Origin: an uncultured Clostridium sp.
GTDB taxonomy: Bacteria > Bacillota > Clostridia > TANB77 > CAG-508
Direction: 5' to 3'
Assembly (NCBI GenBank): GCA_945874585.1
Contig: CAMCHB010000011.1
Span: forward strand, 1 to 17,682
Length of the DNA stretch: 17,682 bases
The position numbers and the translations under genes were made by a program. Positions 6,210 to 13,097 of the stretch are shown here, one piece after another (the stretch's first letter is position 1; the number at the start of each line of letters is the position of its first letter). The notes beneath the pieces were generated by a model. The model was given only the letters and a program-made list of their open reading frames with translations. It had not been told where the DNA came from and did not search any database.

Positions 6210-7153
6210 ATTGAACACATGCTTCTAATAAGGTAATTGGATTTTCTTTTTCTGTATTGATTTCTGCCATGGTTCCTATTGGAATGACTGTCTTTTTATC
6301 ACAATGTCCAAAATTATTTGATTTTATAATAGGAAATGGAATTCCCCCCTCCAATGTATCTAGCAGGATTTGTTCTAAGGTTATCCCACTTTCATGTTCA
6401 TAATTTCCAAGCCATATGCCCTTTATTTTTTGGAACACTCCATTTTGTTTTAAATGATACAAATAATGGCTTACCATGCCAGGTGGTGATTCAAAACCAA
6501 GTTCCTCTAAAAATAATAATTTATCCTGAAAATCGATTTCATATTTTCCGGCTAGCTAACCAAGTGGTTAAACATAAATTGCCACCCACCAATTTTCCCA
6601 TTGCTTTTCCAGGATGAATTGTTTCATAACCATCCTCCTGTGTTCCGATGGCTAAACTCTTCATTTGGAATCTTTTGACCATTTCTTGAAAACCATAATC
6701 GGTTTCCCAGGATGTTAAAGCTTTAAAACAAGCACCATTAAATGTAACCAAACCAGTTTTGGCATAAATGGCATTGGTTAATGTTGTAATATCACTAAAG
6801 CCACATAAAATCTTTGGATTTTTTTGTATGGTTTCATAGTCTAAATAATCTAAAACGCTGTTAGAATTGTATCCGCCTTTCGAACAAATAATAACCTTTA
6901 CCTCTGGATCGGCAAACATCGCATTTAAATCATCTGCTTTATTCTTGGCTGTTTCTGAATAGCCTAAAGAATTGGTACAAGCATGTGAACTAAATTTGAC
7001 CCTATAGCCTAAGTGTTCCCATAATTCTTTTGATTTTTTGATACAATCCTGATCTTTTTCCAAAATGCTATTAGATGGTGATGCAACCCCAATGGTATCA
7101 CCCGGTTGAATGGCTCGTGGTAAAATACTTTTTAGGTTTGTTTTAGTCTCCAT
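6208..7153 (-). CDS. S66 family LD-carboxypeptidase (LdcA/MccF-like), interrupted by a +1 frameshift
   Basis: S66 serine peptidases remove the terminal D-residue from L,D-linked peptides such as murein tetrapeptides (LdcA) or cleave microcin C (MccF). Codons from the ATG at 7153 (GGAGGAG six bases upstream) give IQPGDTIGVASPSNSI and then CGFSDITTL with the nucleophile S120. They run through GGNLCLTTWLAS and then stop at 6539. The rest, from GKYEIDFQDKLLFLEELG to the stop at 6208, lies in the +1 frame. It holds the likely catalytic Glu (FLEE) and His (FGHCDKKTVIPIG). Joined, it is about 314 residues, the family length. The triad is thus split by the shift. The gene overlaps the PepSY-like gene upstream by 11 bp, so the two are translationally coupled. 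It may be inactive, mis-sequenced or rescued by frameshifting. Confidence 0.85.
6539..6560 (-). other. Frameshift site 2: Ser-CGG-AAA in the S66 gene
   Basis: On minus, the in-frame reading is TTA GCT AGC CGG AAA ATA TGA, ending three codons after AGC. Skipping one C gives GCT AGC GGA AAA TAT GAA (A-S-G-K-Y-E). This keeps the usual ten-residue distance between the GGNL motif and YEID. The extra base is G6550 or G6551 on plus. No Shine-Dalgarno-like sequence lies at prfB spacing here. Removing a 4-base TAGC duplication would also restore the frame but would leave one residue fewer. Confidence 0.6.
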
Positions 7154-8402
7154 AGGCTTCTCCTCCAATAATTTTTCCTGTTGTAACATCCACAAAAACA
7201 GCTACCCCATTTCCCATTTCATTGGTTTTCATAAATACATAGGCTTTTCTTTTTTTATCGGGATAGGTTTGGTCAGATCCATTGTGTTTTCGTGTAAAAT
7301 AATTATTGGGTGTCACTTCTTCCACCTTGTCTGTTTCTTCTTCAGTATCGACAATTCCTTCTGCTGCAATACGTTTTGCTGATTCTTGAAAACCTTTTTC
7401 TGCAATTTTTTTGGCTTGGCTTTTTGAGATTTGAACACTATTATCGGTTACCTGATAAGCGTCAAAATTCTTCACAAAGATTTTTTCATCTAGTTGTTCG
7501 GCTGCCTGGTCATATTCTTGATCAGCCTCTTGTTCTTTCTGTTTTTCTTGGTCTTTTTGTGCATCGTATGCTTCTTTCGTTATCCAGGTACCATAGTTTA
7601 CAAATGTAACTGGATTTTTGTCTTCTTTGTTTTCGCCTACTTCCAAATAAATAAGATGGTTGGATTGATTATCCTCATAATAAGGCATATGATAATAACT
7701 CAAATTGTGATCAGTTGGATTGATTCCACTAATATCAACTAATTCAAATGGATTGTCTTGCTCATTGTTGACCTGATATAAATCACATTTACTACCATCT
7801 GCTTGTGGAACTGTTAGGAATCCATCAACTGTCATACCATATGTATCCAAAAATTTTAGTTCACAATTATCATCGAGTGAAAAAGAAGTTTCAACTTTGC
7901 TCCAATAGTTTCCTTGTGTAGTAGAGCGAATGATACCACCAACGCCATCTTTATCAATATAGAAAATATAACCATAATTGCCAGAAATTCGTATTTGTTT
8001 TATTTTTGCTTGAGCAGGCACTCCTATATTTTGTCCTGTTAATTCCTGTGTTGTCCAATTTTGATAGTCTGATGTACGTACCAAATATAGTTTACTATCC
8101 ACTTGATAATAAAAATAAATGTTTCCCATATTCTCCTTGGATTGATAAGTTCCCTCTTTGTAATGACTCATTTTCATTTGAGAAAAATCACCTGGTACTT
8201 CAATGGATTTATTGTCTCGAATTACATACAATTTACCCTCTTGCAAGTAAAATGTATGATCTTGTGCATACACCTTGGCTCCTTCCTTGGCATCTTCGAT
8301 TGGCTGTGCTTGTTTGGGAACTTGTCTCAAAGCCATCCATAAACAAATTAAACTTAACATCAAAATGATAACAATAATCACGCCTTGTACTTTTTTCCCC
8401 AT
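7143..8402 (-). CDS. Membrane-anchored extracellular protein with C-terminal PepSY-like region
   Basis: Function unknown. The 419-residue protein has one N-terminal membrane anchor (about residues 6-23) and a large outer part. Residues about 45-260 look beta-rich and contain a BNR/Asp-box-like stretch (RSTTQGNYWSKV), suggesting a propeller-like fold. Residues about 280-312 are highly charged and helical (QKDQEKQKEQEADQEYD). The last 90 residues resemble a PepSY domain (ISKSQAKKIAEKGF, then VFVDVTTGKIIGGEAYGD). AGGAGG supports the ATG at 8402. A TTGTAA/TATAAT promoter lies upstream. It overlaps the S66 peptidase gene by 11 bp. PepSY domains often modulate extracellular peptidases, so a joint wall role is plausible but inferred. 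Confidence 0.75.
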   Translation of the reverse strand: MGKKVQGVIIVIILMLSLICLWMALRQVPKQAQPIEDAKEGAKVYAQDHTFYLQEGKLYVIRDNKSIEVPGDFSQMKMSHYKEGTYQSKENMGNIYFYYQVDSKLYLVRTSDYQNWTTQELTGQNIGVPAQAKIKQIRISGNYGYIFYIDKDGVGGIIRSTTQGNYWSKVETSFSLDDNCELKFLDTYGMTVDGFLTVPQADGSKCDLYQVNNEQDNPFELVDISGINPTDHNLSYYHMPYYEDNQSNHLIYLEVGENKEDKNPVTFVNYGTWITKEAYDAQKDQEKQKEQEADQEYDQAAEQLDEKIFVKNFDAYQVTDNSVQISKSQAKKIAEKGFQESAKRIAAEGIVDTEEETDKVEEVTPNNYFTRKHNGSDQTYPDKKRKAYVFMKTNEMGNGVAVFVDVTTGKIIGGEAYGD

Positions 8403-8434
8403 CTTAGACCTCCTATTGTATTTTCATTAAGAGC

Positions 8435-8463
8435 ATTATACCAGAACTCCTAGAGGGTTACAA
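8435..8463 (-). promoter_or_regulatory. Sigma-A promoter of the PepSY-like/S66 operon
   Basis: On minus, TTGTAA (8458-8463) and TATAAT (8435-8440) are separated by 17 bp, and a TGG extends the -10 box. It lies about 35 bp before the start codon. Confidence 0.75.
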
Positions 8464-8588
8464 GCCTTTTTGCTGGATTCTAAGATTTCTAAAAATTTTC
8501 ATTTTTTTTATTTTTTCCAACTTTATACACTTATATCTAGCAAGAAAATGTAAATACTATAGGATAAAAGAGATTTGGGAGGCTATTC

Positions 8589-9317
8589 ATGAAAAAAATT
8601 TTTATCTCTATTGGTTTTGTTTGTTTATTTGCTCTTTTACTAACTGGTTGCTCACAAACCAATTCAAATGAAAAAAAGAACACAAACGATCACCAAAACA
8701 ATGTTAATCTATCCAAAGTGTCAACCGAGCAAAACATTTCTGCTCCCCATGATACTAATTCATCCAATGAAAGTGGCAAGGATGACGAGTCCGAATCCGA
8801 TTCTTCCCACAACACCGATGCATCTGATCCAACAACAGATGAAAAAAAACCTTCTCGTGAGGAAACAATTAGCGAATTTTCAACAAAAATTTATGATAAG
8901 AAAGCAGAAAGGCAGCACAATGTAACCATCACATGTCAAAGTCTCAATGAAACAGTTGTCAAAAAAGGAGAAACTTTTTCTTTTACATCTACCATCGGGA
9001 AAGCTACACCAAGTAAAGGTTACGAAAAAGCGAAAATTTTTGATAAAGCAGGAAATGTAGAAGAAGGCTATGGTGGAGGCATTTGTCAGGTTAGCACAAC
9101 CGTTTATAATGCTGTTAAAGATATTTCGGGTATTACAGTTACAGAACGACACGATCACAGCAATAAAGTTCCCTACGCCAAAAAAGGAAATGATGCGGCT
9201 GTTGCCCATGGTAGTTATGATTTTAAATTTGTTAACCATACCGAACATGATATTGTAATACATGCAGAAAATAGTAAGTCAAAAATAACGGTAACCATCA
9301 ATCGTTTGATAGAATAA
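8589..9317 (+). CDS. VanW family lipoprotein
   Basis: This is a predicted lipoprotein of 242 residues with a VanW domain. The signal peptide ends in a lipobox (LLTGC, Cys21), which anchors it outside the cell. Residues 22-90 are a Ser/Asn/Asp-rich low-complexity linker. The VanW domain covers about 95-240, with LNETVVKKGETFSF, GYGGGICQVSTTVYNAV and ERHDHSNKVPYAKKGNDAAV as hallmarks. VanW domains are named after a gene in some vancomycin-resistance clusters, but their biochemical role is not established and the domain is common in clostridial envelope proteins. This gene is not evidence of resistance. GGGAGG precedes the ATG. It diverges from the PepSY-like/S66 pair across 186 bp and ends in a terminator. 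Confidence 0.9.
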   Translation: MKKIFISIGFVCLFALLLTGCSQTNSNEKKNTNDHQNNVNLSKVSTEQNISAPHDTNSSNESGKDDESESDSSHNTDASDPTTDEKKPSREETISEFSTKIYDKKAERQHNVTITCQSLNETVVKKGETFSFTSTIGKATPSKGYEKAKIFDKAGNVEEGYGGGICQVSTTVYNAVKDISGITVTERHDHSNKVPYAKKGNDAAVAHGSYDFKFVNHTEHDIVIHAENSKSKITVTINRLIE

Positions 9318-9318
9318 C

Positions 9319-9352
9319 ACAAAAGAAGAGAAAACAAGTTCTCTTCTTTTGT
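9319..9352. terminator. Bidirectional rho-independent terminator
   Basis: A perfect 14-bp stem (9319-9332 with 9339-9352) with a six-base loop, between the convergent VanW and GerW-family genes. It starts one base after the VanW stop codon. Confidence 0.88.
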
Positions 9353-9355
9353 CTT

Positions 9356-9994
9356 TTAGTCATCATAATCATCTGGATAGGTATCAAAATCAAATGGTTC
9401 AACTTCCGGAGGTTCTGGTGTATACGGAGGTGTTTGTTCCTCCTTTTCGACTGGGTGCAAATTTTTACTTCGCCTTGTTCTTCTAGTTGCTTTATTTTCT
9501 TCTGAACTGCGAACTTTTCTTTCGTTAACATCTTTTTCCGATTTTTGATTGTTATTCTGTTTCTTTTCCATTGGATCTTTGGTTTCTTTTAAAACGTCCA
9601 TGACCATATCATTTGTTTTTTCTATAATTTCTGGAACATAATCTAAAAGTTTATCAATAGTAGAGGAATATTTAACCGGTAATAGTCTTACTCCTTCAGG
9701 CTGTACGACCAAAAAAGCAATGGGATTGATACTAACACCTGCTCCACTGCCTCCACCAAATGGAAGCCTGTACTGAATATCTTCTTCCTTATCACGTCTT
9801 GAATATTCATCAATGGTTTCTCCTCGAAATTCGCTACCACCTGCTGCAAATCCAAAAGAAACTTTTGAGATGGGAATAATAATCACATTATTCGACGTTT
9901 CAATTGGATCTCCAATAATGGTGTTAACATCAATCATATCTTGGATACTATTCATTGCCGTTGTCATCAATCCCTCAATTGGGTGCTCACTCAT
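9356..9994 (-). CDS. ytfJ: GerW/YtfJ family sporulation protein with long C-terminal tail
   Basis: The family is spore-associated, and GerW of B. subtilis is needed for normal germination. Residues 1-135 match well: HPIEGLMTTAMNSIQDMIDV, then GDPIETSNNVIIIPISKVSFGFAAGGSEF, FGGGSGAGVSINPIAFLVV and VRLLPV. The 212-residue product is longer than the roughly 150 of B. subtilis. The extra part, about 145-212, is polar and basic (ATRRTRRSKNLHPVEKEE), then proline-rich and acidic (PPEVEPFDFDTYPDDYDD), and looks disordered. AAGGAGTGAG supports the ATG at 9994. It follows a DUF2953 gene, the same pairing as ytfI-ytfJ in B. subtilis. Confidence 0.92.
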   Translation of the reverse strand: MSEHPIEGLMTTAMNSIQDMIDVNTIIGDPIETSNNVIIIPISKVSFGFAAGGSEFRGETIDEYSRRDKEEDIQYRLPFGGGSGAGVSINPIAFLVVQPEGVRLLPVKYSSTIDKLLDYVPEIIEKTNDMVMDVLKETKDPMEKKQNNNQKSEKDVNERKVRSSEENKATRRTRRSKNLHPVEKEEQTPPYTPEPPEVEPFDFDTYPDDYDD

Positions 9995-10062
9995 GTTTTC
10001 TCACTCCTTTTTCGATATTGTTTATAACCATAATATGCACTTGTTTTACCAGTTTTATACAT

Positions 10063-10725
10063 TTATGCTGCTGATTTTTCAAATCTTTTTCGAACTCTTT
10101 TCATTTCTTTTCTCATCTGATTTCGACGGGCTTTTTTCGTTGCTCTATATCCTCCTATCAAAGCTTGTATCATATGTACCACGGATATCTGTATTTCTGT
10201 CTGAAAAAAAATGGCAAGTTTTATGGTATTTTGATAAAGTGGTCTTGTTTTAAAATAAATTGGTTCTTGAAAATGCCAATTTTTTTGATGATAAAAAAAG
10301 GGAAGAATTCCCCCTATCAAACCTGCTAAAATTCCAACTGTCATAGAAGTCAAATCCGCTTCCTGTGTTCCGATGCTGATTTTTAAACAGGTCTTTCCAA
10401 TGCGAATGGGCAATCTTTTTTCGAATTCTTTTGCTTGTTGAATGGTCTTTTCTTCCCATTCTTCGATTCCTAGAAATTTACGTACCAATTTACCCTTCCA
10501 TTTTTTCCATTGTTTCCTATCTCGCCAAGTCTCTTGTGTCCATTCCATTTGCCATAATTTTTTTTGATCTCCTATATATAGACCTATCTGAATTTTGTAT
10601 TCTGTTTTTTTCATATGAGGTGATAGTTCCATATAAAAGGGCGAAATGGCAATACGAACGGATAAAAAACAGAGAAAAAAAATGATGATGCCGATGAAAC
10701 AAAAAAATGATAACCATATGATCAT
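10063..10725 (-). CDS. ytfI: DUF2953 family protein (YtfI-like)
   Basis: Predicted membrane-anchored protein of 220 residues whose function is not known. It has an N-terminal hydrophobic segment (MIIWLSFFCFIGIIIFFLCF), a basic middle, a hydrophobic loop near 145 (LTSMTVGILAGLIGGILPFF, typical of the family) and a very basic C-terminus (residues about 197-220, rich in Arg and Lys). I chose the ATG at 10725 because AAAGGAGA lies seven bases before it, while the ATG at 10746 has no ribosome-binding site. It lies between scpA and the GerW-family gene, with no terminator seen on either side. It is likely to act with its GerW-family partner in the spore, by context only. Confidence 0.82.
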   Translation of the reverse strand: MIIWLSFFCFIGIIIFFLCFLSVRIAISPFYMELSPHMKKTEYKIQIGLYIGDQKKLWQMEWTQETWRDRKQWKKWKGKLVRKFLGIEEWEEKTIQQAKEFEKRLPIRIGKTCLKISIGTQEADLTSMTVGILAGLIGGILPFFYHQKNWHFQEPIYFKTRPLYQNTIKLAIFFQTEIQISVVHMIQALIGGYRATKKARRNQMRKEMKRVRKRFEKSAA

Positions 10726-10768
10726 AAGAATCTCTCCTTTGTTCATATTGTTACCATTTTTTTTAACT

Positions 10769-11524
10769 CTAAACTTTTTTCGGTGCTTTTTCTATATAAA
10801 TATCACCAAATAAAGTATCTTGCTTAACCTGTATTTTATTTTTTCGATTCAACTCCAAAACACCAGAAAAAGCCGTAATAATTTCCATTTTTGAGCATTT
10901 TTCTTTTGAAAAAAGATGACTGAAAACAAATTTTGAATGTCGTACTAACTCTCGAAAGATCTCTTTTACTTTACTTGCAACACTAACCGTTTCTGTTACC
11001 GCAATTTTTTCGATATTTTTGGCATTATCATTTTTTCTTTGTGCTTGGATGTGAATCAATTTAGCATATTTATCTGGAATTGTGTGAGGCTCATAAATCT
11101 CTTCCAATTCTTGCTTTTTTAGGATAATTGGCTCTGGATTTTTGAAAATTCTTTTTTTGTAAATATCGTATTGCTCCCTAAAAATTTGACTCATTTCCTT
11201 GTATTTTTTATAAGCTATGATTTTACTACGTAATTCTTCCTCTGTTAATTCTCCTTCATCTTCCTCTTGTTTTGGTAATAAAGATTTTGATTTTAGTAAA
11301 ATTAAATTGGAAGCCATAATCAAAAATTCACTGGCCACCTCAAGATTCTGCTGTTCATGTTGTTGAATCAGAGCAATGTATTGATCCGTAATAGCTGAGA
11401 TGTTCACATCTGTGATGTCCATTTTATTTTTACGAATCAAATAACATAAAACATCAAGCGGTCCTTCAAATTTGTCTAATTTAATTTCGTATTTATTACT
11501 CTCTAATGCTAATACATGATTCAT
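10769..11524 (-). CDS. scpA: Segregation and condensation protein A (kleisin)
   Basis: ScpA is the kleisin that bridges the two SMC heads in the bacterial condensin and works with ScpB in chromosome segregation. The 251-residue product has the N-terminal SMC-binding motif KFEGPLDVLCYLIRKNKMDI, the SEFLIMASNLILLKSKSLLP helix and a C-terminal winged helix (about 185-250). The length is normal. The ATG at 11524 lies five bases after the recX stop, and its purine-rich site falls within the recX end, implying coupling. scpB is usually the next gene, but here a DUF2953 gene follows and no scpB is in the window. Confidence 0.93.
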   Translation of the reverse strand: MNHVLALESNKYEIKLDKFEGPLDVLCYLIRKNKMDITDVNISAITDQYIALIQQHEQQNLEVASEFLIMASNLILLKSKSLLPKQEEDEGELTEEELRSKIIAYKKYKEMSQIFREQYDIYKKRIFKNPEPIILKKQELEEIYEPHTIPDKYAKLIHIQAQRKNDNAKNIEKIAVTETVSVASKVKEIFRELVRHSKFVFSHLFSKEKCSKMEIITAFSGVLELNRKNKIQVKQDTLFGDIYIEKAPKKV

Positions 11525-11529
11525 AAAAA

Positions 11530-11982
11530 TTACACGCTCTCTTCCTCTTTTAGTCTTCGAATGGTTCCATCTCGATATCCCTTTTTTCGCAAAAATTGAA
11601 AAATACTCGCTGGTTCCATATTTCTTAGTTTTTTGTTATATATGGTTTTGGCTGATTGATATTCATACTGAGCCAATTCCTCTTGATGCTGGTCAAAGTA
11701 ATTTTCTATAACAGGAATGGTTAATCCCTTAGCTAATAACTTATACTGTATTTCACGAATAGACAAGGTGTGTATATTCATAAATTCTGCTAAAGCACGA
11801 TCCAAATAATTTTGATCATTGATATAACCCACTTCTTTTAAATAATCTATTACATCATCCAGCATCGTTTCTTCCATCATTTGAAACTTTCTTCGAATCT
11901 CAGCCTCTGTTCTTTTCTTGTACATAATATATTTTAAAACCTTGCTCTTAGCTTGGTCAAACTCTTCTTCTGTATAATCCAT
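11530..11982 (-). CDS. recX: Regulatory protein RecX
   Basis: RecX binds RecA filaments and limits their activity in recombination and SOS. The 150-residue product is made of the usual three-helix repeats: YTEEEFDQAKSKVLKYIMYK with KRTEAEIRRKF, then VIDYLKEVGYINDQNYLDRA, SIREIQYKLLAKG, and a final repeat ending FLRKKGYRDGTI. Its ATG overlaps the recA stop by one base (TAATG), so it is translated by coupling. The recA-recX pairing supports the call. Confidence 0.92.
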   Translation of the reverse strand: MDYTEEEFDQAKSKVLKYIMYKKRTEAEIRRKFQMMEETMLDDVIDYLKEVGYINDQNYLDRALAEFMNIHTLSIREIQYKLLAKGLTIPVIENYFDQHQEELAQYEYQSAKTIYNKKLRNMEPASIFQFLRKKGYRDGTIRRLKEEESV

Positions 11983-13031
11983 TATGTTTCATCCTTTGGA
12001 GCATCTGTATTTCCATCACCTAAACTGCTTTCAAATGCTTGTTCAAAATTCTCACGAATTTTAGCTTCTACTTCAGCCATAACTTCTGGATTTTCACGTA
12101 AATATTTCTTGGCATTTTCTCTTCCTTGTCCTAATCGATTTCCTTGATAGCTAAACCATGCACCACTTTTTTCAATAATGTCTAATTTAACAGCCATATC
12201 CAAAATATTGCCTTCTTTTGATATACCTTTTCCATAGATGATATCAAATTCTGCCTCTCTAAATGGTGGTGCTACTTTATTTTTTACAACTTTTACTCTA
12301 GCTCTATTTCCTACAACCTCTCCATCTTGTTTAATGGTTTCAATTTTACGAATATCTAAACGTACAGATGCATAAAATTTTAAAGCACGTCCACCTGGTG
12401 TTGTTTCTGGGTTTCCAAACATAACACCCACTTTTTCTCTTAACTGGTTAATAAAGATAATAACCGTTTTAGATTTATTAACAGCTCCCGCTAATTTACG
12501 CAATGCCTGTGACATCAATCTAGCTTGCAAACCAATATGAGAATCTCCCATATCGCCATCGATTTCTGCCTTTGGAACAAGTGCTGCCACAGAGTCGACA
12601 ACAATAACATCTAAGGCTCCACTTCGAATTAAAGCTTCTGCAATTTCCAATGCTTGCTCTCCTGTATCTGGTTGTGACACAATTAAGCTATCAATATCAA
12701 CGCCAAGATTTTTGGCATACACTGGATCCAATGCATGCTCAGCATCGATAAAAGCAACCTCTCCATTCATTTTTTGTGCTTCGCTAATAATATGTAAAGC
12801 CAATGTTGTTTTACCAGAAGATTCTGGTCCATAGATTTCAATAATTCTTCCACGTGGGACACCACCAATTCCTAAAGCGATATCCAAACTTAAGGCACCG
12901 GTTGGAATTGCCTCTATATTCATAGCAGTAAATTCACCTAATTTCATAATAGATCCTTTACCAAATTGTTTTTCAATCTGACCCATTTCCATTTCTAATG
13001 CTTTTTTCTTTTCTGGATTTTCGTTACTCAT
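11982..13031 (-). CDS. recA: Recombinase RecA
   Basis: RecA forms ATP-dependent filaments on single-stranded DNA, carries out strand exchange and triggers LexA self-cleavage. The 349-residue protein is complete. Walker A is GPESSGKT at 68-75, VIVVDSVAALVPKAEI is the Walker B region, and FINQLREKVGVMFGNPETTP is the loop L2 area. It ends in a short acidic tail (DGNTDAPKDET). AGAGGAGG precedes the ATG. A strong promoter with a LexA-box-like sequence lies upstream. recX and scpA follow with overlap or minimal spacing. Confidence 0.98.
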   Translation of the reverse strand: MSNENPEKKKALEMEMGQIEKQFGKGSIMKLGEFTAMNIEAIPTGALSLDIALGIGGVPRGRIIEIYGPESSGKTTLALHIISEAQKMNGEVAFIDAEHALDPVYAKNLGVDIDSLIVSQPDTGEQALEIAEALIRSGALDVIVVDSVAALVPKAEIDGDMGDSHIGLQARLMSQALRKLAGAVNKSKTVIIFINQLREKVGVMFGNPETTPGGRALKFYASVRLDIRKIETIKQDGEVVGNRARVKVVKNKVAPPFREAEFDIIYGKGISKEGNILDMAVKLDIIEKSGAWFSYQGNRLGQGRENAKKYLRENPEVMAEVEAKIRENFEQAFESSLGDGNTDAPKDET

Positions 13032-13044
13032 AATTTCCTCCTCT

Positions 13045-13056
13045 AAACATTTGTTT
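13045..13056. promoter_or_regulatory. Possible degenerate LexA box before recA
   Basis: AAACATTTGTTT has the layout of the Firmicutes SOS box core GAAC-N4-GTTC, with A for G and T for C at the ends. It overlaps the predicted transcription start of recA, a fitting operator position. The match is imperfect. Confidence 0.35.
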
Positions 13057-13061
13057 GTTTT

Positions 13062-13089
13062 ATTATATACTTTTGAAATTTTTTGTCAA
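13062..13089 (-). promoter_or_regulatory. Sigma-A promoter of recA
   Basis: On minus, a perfect TTGACA (13084-13089) and a perfect TATAAT (13062-13067) are 16 bp apart. Transcription would start near 13055, leaving a leader of about 25 nt. Confidence 0.8.
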
Positions 13090-13097
13090 TAGTTTTT

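Noticed and set aside
6550..6560. A 4-base TAGC tandem duplication as the cause of the S66 frameshift
   Set aside because: Removing TAGC also restores the frame, but it leaves nine residues between GGNL and YEID, where the family usually has ten. Removing one C gives ten. It remains a possible alternative.
8668..8925. An 85-codon open frame within the VanW gene
   Set aside because: It comes from the low-complexity linker read in another frame and has no ribosome-binding site.
8589..9317. Vancomycin resistance from the VanW domain
   Set aside because: No vanA/B/H/X, vanR or vanS genes are present, and VanW domains are widespread in clostridial lipoproteins.
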